A stretch of DNA of 9,498 nucleotides from assembly GCA_964344495.1 (NCBI GenBank), contig CAYFNI010000086.1, forward strand, positions 1-9,498, written 5' to 3'. This DNA is from UBA6136 sp964344495 (GTDB lineage: Bacteria > Pseudomonadota > Gammaproteobacteria > Methylococcales > Methylococcaceae). The translations under genes were made by a program, and so were the position numbers. The stretch's first letter is position 1, and each line of letters begins with the position of its first letter. Positions 1 through 7,347 of this stretch are shown here, in pieces. The notes under the pieces are model-generated. The model worked only from the letters and a program-made list of their open reading frames with translations, did not search any database and was not told the DNA's origin.

Positions 1-1
1 C

Positions 2-32
2 AAAACAACCCGCTGGGTAGCCTGACTAGGCT
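2..32 (-). terminator. Possible weak terminator after the methyltransferase
   Basis: Reading the minus strand through and past the methyltransferase stop codon, there are two small back-to-back hairpins. The first is AGCCT/AGGCT with a 4-base loop (19-32, overlapping the stop). The second is ACCC/GGGT with a 3-base loop (8-18), followed by TGTTTTG. The stems are only 5 and 4 bp and the site lies at the window edge, so this is a tentative call. Confidence 0.3.
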
Positions 33-967
33 GGCTTTCTGGCCCGAAACAGGCAATAGCGCACCAGGCCGCCGTCGAACACCTTCCACTGCGCCAGCGC
101 CACCTTGAAGTTAGCGGTTTGCGCCTTCTTTCGTAACCCGAGCGTTTGCATGATGACCTGCATCGGGTAGGTCCAGAGCGCCGTCAGGTACATCCGGCGG
201 GCGGAGGGCATGGTTTCTCGGGTCGCTTCGGTGATCTGCACCTCCCGAAACCCGCACTCCTCCATTCCGGACTGAAATTCCTCGACACTGGACAAATTCG
301 GCACCGCCCAGCCATTCAGGCAGTCCATGACCGCTTGCCATTCTTCTGCATTGAACTCACGCCGGGTCGCGTAGCCATCGCAGGCGATCAGCGTTCCGCC
401 CTTGCGCAGCAGACGATAGGCTTCACGGAAGAAATCCCGCTTATCAACTGCATAACAGCTGCTTTCCACCGCCCACACGACATCGAAGGACTCATCCGGG
501 AACGGCGTCTGACAGAAATCGGCCTCCTTGAAGTCCACTTGTTCAGAAACGCCATGCCGCTGAGCATTGCGGGTAGCGTGTCCTACCTGCTCGGCACTGA
601 CGGTAATGCCCGTCGCCCGGCAGCCGATATGCTTGGCCAGCCAGATAGAACTGCCGCCGATACCACAACCGGCATCCAGCACATGATCTTCCGGTCGAAT
701 GCCGGCAATGGCAGCCATGATCCGATTCTTGTTCAACAGGGCCTGACTGTGGGTCTTGATGCCGTCTTCCCAATAACCGTAATGCAAGGCGAGATTTTCA
801 TTATCGAACCAGGCCGTGCGGTAATCCCAATAGCAATCGTCGTAGTGTTTGGCGGTGTCAATGCGAATCTCCGCCTCCGAGAACTCGGTGTGCTTGCGCA
901 GGCTGTCGTTGCGGTAATCCCGATTGGGTTCCAGATAGTAGGGGTGAGTTTTAGGATCGGTGGACAT
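26..967 (-). CDS. Class I SAM-dependent methyltransferase (sterol/tocopherol methyltransferase-like)
   Basis: This 313-residue cytosolic protein is predicted to transfer a methyl group from S-adenosylmethionine to a small molecule. The SAM-binding glycine loop VLDAGCGIGG is at residues 96-105. It is followed by an acidic strand region, FDVVWAVES at 161-169, and the post-core LLRKGGTLIACDG at 186-198. The N-terminal ALHYGYWEDG (60-69) and the CYAVDK stretch (171-176) resemble the sterol C-24, gamma-tocopherol and related small-molecule C/O-methyltransferases. The substrate cannot be read from the sequence. The ATG at 967 is the only sensible start, because the next Met is at residue 84, but no good Shine-Dalgarno sequence precedes it. 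The gene starts only about 46 bases after the hppA terminator, and I recognise no promoter in that gap, so it may depend on readthrough or on a weak promoter. The family call is firm; the specific reaction is unknown. Confidence 0.9.
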   Translation of the reverse strand: MSTDPKTHPYYLEPNRDYRNDSLRKHTEFSEAEIRIDTAKHYDDCYWDYRTAWFDNENLALHYGYWEDGIKTHSQALLNKNRIMAAIAGIRPEDHVLDAGCGIGGSSIWLAKHIGCRATGITVSAEQVGHATRNAQRHGVSEQVDFKEADFCQTPFPDESFDVVWAVESSCYAVDKRDFFREAYRLLRKGGTLIACDGYATRREFNAEEWQAVMDCLNGWAVPNLSSVEEFQSGMEECGFREVQITEATRETMPSARRMYLTALWTYPMQVIMQTLGLRKKAQTANFKVALAQWKVFDGGLVRYCLFRARKPA

Positions 968-1013
968 GCTGTAACAACAGGGCGGATGGGGTTAAATCTG
1001 GATAGGCACACAT

Positions 1014-1049
1014 AAAAATTTCCCGGCCACTCAAGGAGTGCCGGGAAAT
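1014..1049 (-). terminator. Rho-independent terminator of hppA
   Basis: The arms 1018-1032 and 1036-1049 pair over 14 bp with a single bulged C and a 3-base AAG loop. On the minus strand the stem ends in a run of five T (1018-1014). It lies 84 bases past the hppA stop codon and before the methyltransferase start, in the orientation that ends hppA transcription. On the plus strand no T tract follows the stem, so it acts in one direction only. Confidence 0.85.
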
Positions 1050-1068
1050 CCATGGTCGCCAATCGAAT

Positions 1069-1124
1069 GGTCGGAGGGTGCCAACACCCTCCGGCCAACT
1101 GCCGCTGCCGTGAGGCAGCGGCAG
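1069..1124 (-). other. Two tandem perfect hairpins in the hppA 3' untranslated region
   Basis: Between the hppA stop codon and its terminator are two strong inverted repeats. CTGCCGCTGCC/GGCAGCGGCAG (1099-1109 and 1114-1124) is an 11-bp perfect stem with a 4-base loop. CGGAGGGTG/CACCCTCCG (1072-1080 and 1085-1093) is a 9-bp perfect stem with a 4-base loop, extended by GG/CC after one mismatch. Neither is followed by a T tract, so they are not classical terminators. They could protect the 3' end of the hppA message from exonucleases, which is inference. Confidence 0.7.
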
Positions 1125-1132
1125 CGTTCGAC

Positions 1133-3238
1133 TTAGAAGCTGAACCAGCCTGAGCCGAAGGCGCTTGCGAACACGAGGCTCACGATACTCATCAGCTTGA
1201 TCAGGATGTTCAGGGACGGACCGCTGGTGTCCTTGAAGGGATCGCCGACGGTGTCACCGACAACGGCTGCCTTGTGGGCGTCTGAGCCCTTGCCACCGAA
1301 CTCGCCGGTTTCGATCCACTTCTTGGCGTTGTCCCAGGCACCGCCGGCATTGGCCATCATGACCGCCAGCAGGAAGCCGGATGCCGTGGTACCGACCAGC
1401 AGGCCGGCCAGCGCTTCCTTACCAAGCACGATGCCGACCGCAATCGGCACGATCACCGCCAGAGCACCCGGCAGGATCATCTGGCGCAATGCGCCCTCAG
1501 TGCTGATACCGACGCACGCCTTGTAGTCCGGCGTGCCGGTGCCTTCCATCAGGCCCGGGATTTCCTTGAACTGACGACGCACTTCAAGAACGATGTCATG
1601 CGCAGCCTTGCCGACGGCGGTCATGGTCAATGCCGAGAAGAAGTACGGCATCATCGCGCCGATAAGGATACCCGGCAGCATGGTGGGGCTGAGGATGTTC
1701 AGCGATTCAACGCGGGCCGCCGTGACATAGGCTGCCAACAAAGCCAGCGCCGTCAGAACAGCAGAGCCAATGGCGAAACCCTTGCCGGTCGCAGCCGTGG
1801 TGTTGCCCAAGCTGTCCAATGCATCGGTGCGCTCACGGACTTCCTTCGGCAGGTGGCTCATTTCGGCGATACCGCCGGCGTTATCCGCTACCGGGCCGTA
1901 GGCATCGGTTGCCAGCGTCACGCCCAGGGTGCTGAGCATGCCGACACCGGCCAGCGCCACAGCGTACAGGCCTGCCGTGATGGTGCCATCCGCCTTCATG
2001 CCCAGCCAGATGCTCAGCAGGATGGCGACCGCCGTAATCAGTACCGGGAACACGGTACTCATCATGCCGACAGCGGTACCCTGGATGATGGTGGTGGCTG
2101 CGCCGGTCTGACAGGCGTTGGAGATCGACTGCGTGGGTTTTTCGGTGTAGGAGGTGTAGAACTCGGTGACATAGGCGATGCCGTTACCAGCCACCAGACC
2201 GACCAGAATCACCAGCCAGTAGTTGAAACTGACACCCGACAGAATCACTGCCACCAGCGACAGGCCGAGAATGACCGCCGAAGCGCCCCAGACAGACTGG
2301 CGCAGGGCATGCAGAAGATCTTCGAGGCTCGCCTTTTCGTCAATCTTGTGGACGTATTTGTCGATGCGGCTGGTCAGGAAGGCCGGCAGACTGATGGATT
2401 CGTCGCCGCCGATGACCATGTAAATGCCGAACAGCGAAGCCACTACACCGACGGCACCGACCAGGAACGGCAGACCGATGAAGGACAAGGCATCGCCGCC
2501 CATGCTGGCACCGAGGGTCGCTGCCGCAATGATGGAACCGCTGTAGCTTTCGAACAGGTCGGCCCCCATACCGGCAACGTCACCCACGTTGTCGCCCACG
2601 TTGTCGGCGATGACGGCCGGGTTACGGGGATCGTCCTCCGGGATACCCTGCTCGACCTTGCCGACCAGATCCGCACCGACGTCCGCCGCCTTGGTGTAGA
2701 TACCGCCGCCGACACGGGCAAACAGCGCGATGCTGCTGGCGCCGAAGCCGAAGCCAGTGATGTAGGTCAACTGATTGGGGTCGCCCTTGAAGTACAGAAA
2801 CAGCAGCGTCATGCCCAGCAGGCTGAAACTGACCACCGACATACCCATGATCGCGCCACTACCAAAAGCGACACGCAGCCCCTCGTGCAGGCCCTTGCTG
2901 GCTGCGGCAGCGGTTCTGACATTGGCACGAACGGCCACGTACATGCCGAGGTAGCCGGCACCTGCGGAGGCAATCGCGCCGATGACGAACGACAGGGCGG
3001 TCTGCCACTGCAGGAATATCATGATCACCACGGCCACGATGGCGACGAAGATACCCAGAACGCGGTATTCGCGGTTGAGGAAAGCGGCCGCGCCTTCCTG
3101 GATGGCCAGGGCGATGGCACGCATGGTTTCGTTGCCCTGATCATGACTGAGTACGCGTTTGAACTGCCAGAGCACGTACCATACCCCGACAAGACCCATC
3201 AGCAACGCGATGGTCACGGATGCATTAGCTTGCAACAC
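1133..3238 (-). CDS. hppA: Membrane-bound ion-translocating pyrophosphatase
   Basis: This integral membrane protein hydrolyses cytosolic pyrophosphate and uses the energy to pump H+ and/or Na+ across the cytoplasmic membrane. Its 701 residues and many hydrophobic segments match the usual multi-helix (about 16) architecture. Substrate-site signatures include DVGADLVGKVE (186-196), the repeated DNVGDNVGD (212-220), DAYGPVADNAGG (445-456) and GDTVGDPFKDTSGPS (661-675). The determinant segment GNTTAATGKG (478-487) has Ala482 and Gly485, where K+-independent enzymes carry Lys and Thr, so it is predicted to be K+-dependent. Glu230 in GADLFES occupies the position of the Na+-PPase gate glutamate, so Na+ transport is possible. 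The start is GTG at 3238, supported by GAGG eight bases upstream. Two strong hairpins and a terminator follow the stop. The family call is essentially certain; the transported ion is not. Confidence 0.97.
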   Translation of the reverse strand: MLQANASVTIALLMGLVGVWYVLWQFKRVLSHDQGNETMRAIALAIQEGAAAFLNREYRVLGIFVAIVAVVIMIFLQWQTALSFVIGAIASAGAGYLGMYVAVRANVRTAAAASKGLHEGLRVAFGSGAIMGMSVVSFSLLGMTLLFLYFKGDPNQLTYITGFGFGASSIALFARVGGGIYTKAADVGADLVGKVEQGIPEDDPRNPAVIADNVGDNVGDVAGMGADLFESYSGSIIAAATLGASMGGDALSFIGLPFLVGAVGVVASLFGIYMVIGGDESISLPAFLTSRIDKYVHKIDEKASLEDLLHALRQSVWGASAVILGLSLVAVILSGVSFNYWLVILVGLVAGNGIAYVTEFYTSYTEKPTQSISNACQTGAATTIIQGTAVGMMSTVFPVLITAVAILLSIWLGMKADGTITAGLYAVALAGVGMLSTLGVTLATDAYGPVADNAGGIAEMSHLPKEVRERTDALDSLGNTTAATGKGFAIGSAVLTALALLAAYVTAARVESLNILSPTMLPGILIGAMMPYFFSALTMTAVGKAAHDIVLEVRRQFKEIPGLMEGTGTPDYKACVGISTEGALRQMILPGALAVIVPIAVGIVLGKEALAGLLVGTTASGFLLAVMMANAGGAWDNAKKWIETGEFGGKGSDAHKAAVVGDTVGDPFKDTSGPSLNILIKLMSIVSLVFASAFGSGWFSF

Positions 3239-3522
3239 GATGTCTACCTCTCTCTAGTGATTTTAAATTTTCTTATTCTCGGATCGCTCGATTCACGCTC
3301 ACCCGAACGTCATTCAGAGCGCCCTGCTGTTTCTGTCTCGAGTTGCGGCCGGCTCTATTGAACGGGCGTTAACACACCGTACACAAACGCAAAAACGCTG
3401 GCAGGGTACTCAATATTCACGTCAATCTCAATAAGCACCCGCAATCGGGTTTGAAGTAAATCGGAAAAGTTCCCCTGACGGATAAAGTCATGGCCGTACG
3501 CGCTCACGGCGCCCGGCGGACC
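3239..3522 (-). promoter_or_regulatory. hppA upstream region with candidate promoter elements
   Basis: This 284-base gap between the Fic/zeta gene and hppA contains no credible gene. On the minus strand a GAGG ribosome-binding site (3247-3250) precedes the hppA GTG. An AT-rich patch (3260-3275) includes TAAAAT (3260-3265), which resembles a -10 box but has no matching -35 and would leave a very short leader. A second candidate is TTGAGA (3426-3431), 17 bases, then TACCCT (3403-3408), which would give a leader of about 150 bases or more. A small ACCCG/CGGGT hairpin (about 3438-3451) has no good T tract and is at best a weak terminator for the upstream gene. None of these elements is decisive. 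Confidence 0.3.
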
Positions 3523-5733
3523 TCAGACGCTGGCGCGATAGAAGCGCTGCAAGCGGTCTTCGGCCGGTTTTTGCGCCGAGGAGTCCTGCAGGCTAATGGT
3601 CCAGGGCTGCTGGGTTCTGGGGTCGATATGGAAAGCCAGCGAGGCATGCTTGTGCAGCAGGCCCTCCTCGCCCGACGCATTCGGATTGAGTTGCCCCTTT
3701 TCCAGGAAATCGACCATCCGGCGAGCGTTGTAAACGACCAGAACCCGGTGCTCGTGTTTGTAGCTGTAAACCTGATAGGCGACGTTCGCCTCGCTCCAGG
3801 CGGGAATCCGTTCGATGAGTTCCTCGATGCGGCTGGCATCCCCGCGCGCCAGGTTCCGGATGGTCGAACTGTGGCGATGGCGGATCAGCTCGCGCAGATG
3901 CTCGGCCAGCCGGCCTTGCCGCTGCTGTTCCTGCAGTTGCCGGACCTCTTCACTGGTGCAGGAAAATGTTTCGGCCACCAGGTAGTGGCGGTCCATATCG
4001 CCGTCGTTGGCGAACAGCGACAACTTGTCGAGCGAGGTGTGTTCGAGCGCATCCAGAAAGGCGCCCGGCGCACGGATATGCTTGTCGACTGCGACCACCC
4101 AGGGCAAGGCCCGGCCGGTCTTCTCGAAGCGATGCTTGACGCTGCCGATTGCCGCCTCGCGGGGCAGTTCCTCCTCCCGGCCCCTGGGCTTGACGATGAA
4201 GGCATCGACAGCTGCGATGAAGGTCCGGAAACCGGCCTGCTTGAACGTCTCGACGATCCCCGAGTAACGCGGAATGTAGGGAATGCTGGTCCCGTCGTAG
4301 AGCAGATTGATGCCATCCTGCCGCGCCTGACTGGCTACCCAGTCGCGCAGGGTGTTGGCAAACGGCTCGACATAAATATAGTCGTCACTGTGATGGTTGG
4401 CCGCGGTCAGCACCAGATAGAGGTCGCTCTGCTTGCGGAATTCATCCAGCGAAGCCGTCACGAAATTGTCGCCACACTGGGCCCGGGCAATCTCCTCCAC
4501 TGCCGTTTTGCCGGCACCGGCGCCACCCATGCACAAAAACAGAACCGGCTCTATTTCAGACGTTTTGCCGCTGAAAATCGACGTCTTGATCTGGTCGAGC
4601 TTGGTGGCAATGTTGCTGAGGCGTTCGAACGCAATTTCGACCCCGCGCCGCAGACGCTCATCATCGGCCGCCGCCTCGATCAACTGATCGCGCAACTCCG
4701 GGTGGTTCGCCAGCGTGAAGACCGGTGTCTTCTCACCGGCACACTGCTTGAGCAATTCGACGAACTCGGTGTGACTGGGCGAACGCAGGCCGGTCAGGAT
4801 ATTCACGTCCAGACAGAACAGCGGCGCTTCTCCGTTCGGGCCGACCGGGATGCCGTCGATGTCGCGCTTGTGGCGCAGGCTTTCGGTTCCCGGCAGATAG
4901 CCGATGACCTGTTCCGACAGGGACAAGGGGTAGTCGGCGAAGTGCACACCCAGCGGAATCTGCTCTTCCCGCAGACTGTTCAGGGGCACGAGGCCCCCAT
5001 TGACCGTGACCAGACAATCGATCCCGTCGTCCGTCCGGTGCCGGAGGAAAGGCATGCCGAAGACGAAGGCTTTCTTTTCCGGCCATTTGCCGTAGCCGTT
5101 CGGCGTATTTTCCAGACAGCGGGTTCGTGCCGGCTCGATCGCGTGGCGGAAAGCAACCGTGACATCGGCCAGGTTACTGCCGGAATCATGCAGAACTTCG
5201 GCGTCATGGGCGTCAAGCCGGCGAAAATCGATGCCGTGCTCGTAGACGCTGCTGAAGGCCGGCAAATTGCTGAGGGCGATGATGAAGAAATCCAGCGTCA
5301 GCTTGTTGCCATAACCAAACGGCTTGATGTCCCGCATGGTGTAGTAGAACCTGGCCAGACGCTCGGCGATGTTGTCGGTCTTGATGACGAAGCCATTGTT
5401 GTCGAACAGCGCGGTTTCCTTGCCCTCATCCTCGTTCAGTACCAGACTCTCGATCGCCTCGCGGAAGCGCTTGCGCCGGCTCGCATCAGCCATGGTGCCG
5501 GGACGGTCATGGTTGACCACCTGCTCCTTCCAGTCCTCGAAAATCTCGCGATGAATGCGCGAAAACAATTCCGTCAGATACGTCACCCGTTTCGCCTGAT
5601 CATGCGAAATCGTGCCCTCGGCCTCCTTCTGGAAGGTGCTCAACAAGCGCCGGCAGTGAATGATGGCCAGCGCATTGCGCAGCTTCTTGAGCTGGCTGCG
5701 ACCGGCAATCGGCGGATAGGCAGACGTATTCAT
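3523..5733 (-). CDS. Fusion of a degenerate Fic-like domain with a zeta-toxin-like P-loop kinase
   Basis: Numbering is from the ATG at 5733 (736 residues); an in-frame GTG at 5739 would add two residues. Residues about 45-185 look like a Fic fold. RIHREIFEDW (59-68) resembles the Fic helix with IHR..LF, and RDIKPFGYGNKLTLDFF (134-150) aligns with the HPFx(D/E)GNGR active-site loop, but its His is Lys and its final Arg is Leu. Residues about 397-555 resemble zeta toxin/PezT kinases, which phosphorylate UDP-N-acetyl sugars. They contain Walker A GGAGAGKT (403-410, Lys409), SLDEFR (428-433) matching the catalytic Asp strand, YDGT (479-482) at the EGT position, and HRFEKTGR (534-541) in the Arg-rich substrate region. 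Residues 190-395 and 560-736 match nothing I recognise. There is no signal peptide and no obvious membrane helix. No small antitoxin gene is adjacent and no good Shine-Dalgarno sequence is visible. The kinase call is good and the Fic call fairly good; biological role and substrate are unknown. Confidence 0.85.
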   Translation of the reverse strand: MNTSAYPPIAGRSQLKKLRNALAIIHCRRLLSTFQKEAEGTISHDQAKRVTYLTELFSRIHREIFEDWKEQVVNHDRPGTMADASRRKRFREAIESLVLNEDEGKETALFDNNGFVIKTDNIAERLARFYYTMRDIKPFGYGNKLTLDFFIIALSNLPAFSSVYEHGIDFRRLDAHDAEVLHDSGSNLADVTVAFRHAIEPARTRCLENTPNGYGKWPEKKAFVFGMPFLRHRTDDGIDCLVTVNGGLVPLNSLREEQIPLGVHFADYPLSLSEQVIGYLPGTESLRHKRDIDGIPVGPNGEAPLFCLDVNILTGLRSPSHTEFVELLKQCAGEKTPVFTLANHPELRDQLIEAAADDERLRRGVEIAFERLSNIATKLDQIKTSIFSGKTSEIEPVLFLCMGGAGAGKTAVEEIARAQCGDNFVTASLDEFRKQSDLYLVLTAANHHSDDYIYVEPFANTLRDWVASQARQDGINLLYDGTSIPYIPRYSGIVETFKQAGFRTFIAAVDAFIVKPRGREEELPREAAIGSVKHRFEKTGRALPWVVAVDKHIRAPGAFLDALEHTSLDKLSLFANDGDMDRHYLVAETFSCTSEEVRQLQEQQRQGRLAEHLRELIRHRHSSTIRNLARGDASRIEELIERIPAWSEANVAYQVYSYKHEHRVLVVYNARRMVDFLEKGQLNPNASGEEGLLHKHASLAFHIDPRTQQPWTISLQDSSAQKPAEDRLQRFYRASV

Positions 5734-5797
5734 GGGCACTTGGAACTTAGGGCGAACCGCTGCGACACGATGGCAGCTCAGGCTTCATAAGCCCGAA

Positions 5798-5826
5798 AAA
5801 ATACCATTCTCGCGCGTTTCTGAGAA
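5798..5826 (-). promoter_or_regulatory. Candidate promoter for the Fic/zeta-kinase gene
   Basis: On the minus strand TTCTCA (5821-5826) and TATTTT (5798-5803) are separated by 17 bases, each matching the sigma70 consensus at four of six positions. Transcription would start near 5790 and leave a leader of about 57 bases containing a small GGCTT/AAGCC hairpin (5781-5793). No clear terminator separates this gene from the upstream peptidase gene, so cotranscription is also possible. Confidence 0.25.
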
Positions 5827-5860
5827 CTCCTCGCCCCATGCGGGTGCAGTTGCTCACACC

Positions 5861-7258
5861 TCAGACCCGCCCCAGAAGGGTCGCCACACAGGTCGTCAGC
5901 TTTTTCGCGTACGGAATGTGCAGAAACTCGTTCGGCCCATGAGCGTTGCTCAGCGGCCCCAGCACCCCCGTGATCAGAAATTGCGCCGCCGGGAAACGCT
6001 CGCCCAGCATGCTCATGAACGGAATGCTGGCCCCGAGACCCACATAGGCTGGCTCCTTGCCGTAAGTTGCCAGCGAGGCTTCCCGGGTGATTTCCTCCAG
6101 CCAGGACGCCAGCGGAGGCGCATCCCAGCCGGTGCTGCTTTGATCGAACGTGACGCTGATCTCGGCGCCGTACGGAGGCTGCTCGGTCAGAACACGCGCC
6201 AGCGCCGCCTCTGCCGCTTGCCCGTCCACTGTCGGAGGCAAACGCACGGACAACTTCAGGGCAGTATGCGCCCGCAGAATGTTCCCGGCGGAAGCCATGG
6301 GCGGCAGGCCTTCCTGGCCCACCACGCACAAGGACGGTCGCCATGTATTGTTGAGCAGCAATGTGGCCGGCGCGTCACTGACCGGTTGCAAACCCGGCAC
6401 CACGCTGAAGCTGTGCTGTATCCGCTGACCCAGAATCGCCGCCGCGACGGCCGCCTGCTCGACCCGCTGCGGTGGAATGGGGGCCACCAACTCCGGGATA
6501 CGGCATTCGCCGGTCAGCGGATCCTCGATACGGTCCAGCAACTGCCGCATGATGCGCATCGAAGACGGAATGATGCCGCTGGCCATACCCGAATGACAGG
6601 TCTCCTCCAGCACCCGCACATCCACCACACCGTTGACCATGCCGCGCAGTGACGTGGTGGACCACAGCCGCTCGTAATCGCCGGCACCCGAATCCAGCGC
6701 AATCACCAGTTTCGGCTGACCGATCAGCGCACCGCACTGATCCAGATAGGCCGGCAGATCCGGCGAGCCGCTCTCCTCGGAAAATTCGATCAGCAACACC
6801 ACCCGCGGTCGGGACTGGCCCTGCAGCGCATGAATCGCTGCCATTGCCGCAAACAGCGCATAGCCATCATCGGCGGCGCCGCGACCGTAGAGCTTGCCGT
6901 CCGTCAGCACCGGCGTCCACGGGCCATAGCCCGCATGCCAGCCCTCCATTTCCGGCTGTTTGTCGAGATGGCCGTAAATCAGAACCGTGTCGTCCCGCTC
7001 TCCCGGGATCTCCACCAGAATCAGCGGTGTACGCCCCTCCAGTTGCAGGTCATGGATCACCATACCCGGGACGGCATGCGCCGTCAGCCAGTCGACCGCC
7101 AGCCGCCGAACCTGCTCCATGTGGCCATGCGCAGCCCAGTCCGGATCAAAATGCACCGAAACACTGGGGATTTTGATGTATTCAATCAACGCCGGTACGA
7201 TCTCGCGATCCCAGAATGGCTCGATCGACGCGGCCAGGGCTTCTGTCGTCAGACTCAT
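5861..7258 (-). CDS. M20-family metallopeptidase (CNDP-type dipeptidase)
   Basis: This 465-residue cytosolic protein is predicted to be a di-zinc dipeptidase or related amidohydrolase of the CNDP/carnosinase branch of family M20. Metal and catalytic residues are all recognisable: GHLDKQP with His97 and Asp99, GRGAADD with bridging Asp130, EFSEESGS with general base Glu161 and ligand Glu162, ALDSG with Asp189, and NAHGPNE with His440. CHSGMASG (221-228) marks the start of the dimerisation (lid) domain, which runs to roughly residue 375. Length is normal for the family. The ATG at 7258 is fixed by a very strong GGAGGAGG ribosome-binding site (7263-7270), four bases upstream. There is no signal peptide, so it probably acts on intracellular peptides. 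The exact substrate cannot be inferred. It diverges from the HAD gene. Confidence 0.95.
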   Translation of the reverse strand: MSLTTEALAASIEPFWDREIVPALIEYIKIPSVSVHFDPDWAAHGHMEQVRRLAVDWLTAHAVPGMVIHDLQLEGRTPLILVEIPGERDDTVLIYGHLDKQPEMEGWHAGYGPWTPVLTDGKLYGRGAADDGYALFAAMAAIHALQGQSRPRVVLLIEFSEESGSPDLPAYLDQCGALIGQPKLVIALDSGAGDYERLWSTTSLRGMVNGVVDVRVLEETCHSGMASGIIPSSMRIMRQLLDRIEDPLTGECRIPELVAPIPPQRVEQAAVAAAILGQRIQHSFSVVPGLQPVSDAPATLLLNNTWRPSLCVVGQEGLPPMASAGNILRAHTALKLSVRLPPTVDGQAAEAALARVLTEQPPYGAEISVTFDQSSTGWDAPPLASWLEEITREASLATYGKEPAYVGLGASIPFMSMLGERFPAAQFLITGVLGPLSNAHGPNEFLHIPYAKKLTTCVATLLGRV

Positions 7259-7287
7259 GCAGCCTCCTCCGATGGCTTGAGCGACGG

Positions 7288-7316
7288 AGTGTAGCCTGTG
7301 GCGGGCAGTCGGTCGA
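7288..7316 (-). promoter_or_regulatory. Likely sigma70 promoter of the M20 peptidase gene
   Basis: On the minus strand TCGACC (7311-7316) and TACACT (7288-7293) are separated by exactly 17 bases, each matching consensus at four of six positions. The predicted start near 7281 gives a leader of about 23 bases that contains the strong GGAGGAGG ribosome-binding site. It lies within the 89-base divergent gap shared with the HAD gene. Confidence 0.4.
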
Positions 7317-7347
7317 TCAGCCGCCGCACCCCTTCACTGAGGTCCCG

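Noticed and set aside
146..1015. A 289-codon plus-strand open frame opposite the methyltransferase gene
   Set aside because: The minus strand encodes a clear SAM-binding motif; the plus-strand translation has no recognisable family and spans the hppA terminator gap.
1598..3361. A 587-codon open frame on the plus strand opposite hppA
   Set aside because: Its translation is rich in His, Gln, Arg and Asp with no domain, and hppA on the other strand is unmistakable.
3490..5790. A 766-codon open frame on the plus strand covering the whole Fic/zeta gene
   Set aside because: It is antisense to a gene with recognisable kinase and Fic motifs, shows no motif of its own, and fits the long mirror frames produced by G+C-rich codon use.
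5781..5793. GGCTT/AAGCC hairpin as a terminator for the peptidase gene
   Set aside because: The stem is only 5 bp, and on the minus strand the T run lies before rather than after it.
5732..6652. A plus-strand open frame opposite the M20 peptidase gene
   Set aside because: Low-complexity, Arg/His/Gln-rich translation antisense to a complete peptidase with all its metal ligands.
7216..7347. A 44-codon N-terminal extension of the HAD protein
   Set aside because: It overlaps the start of the divergent peptidase gene and its promoter, has no family similarity, and the ATG at 7348 has a proper ribosome-binding site.
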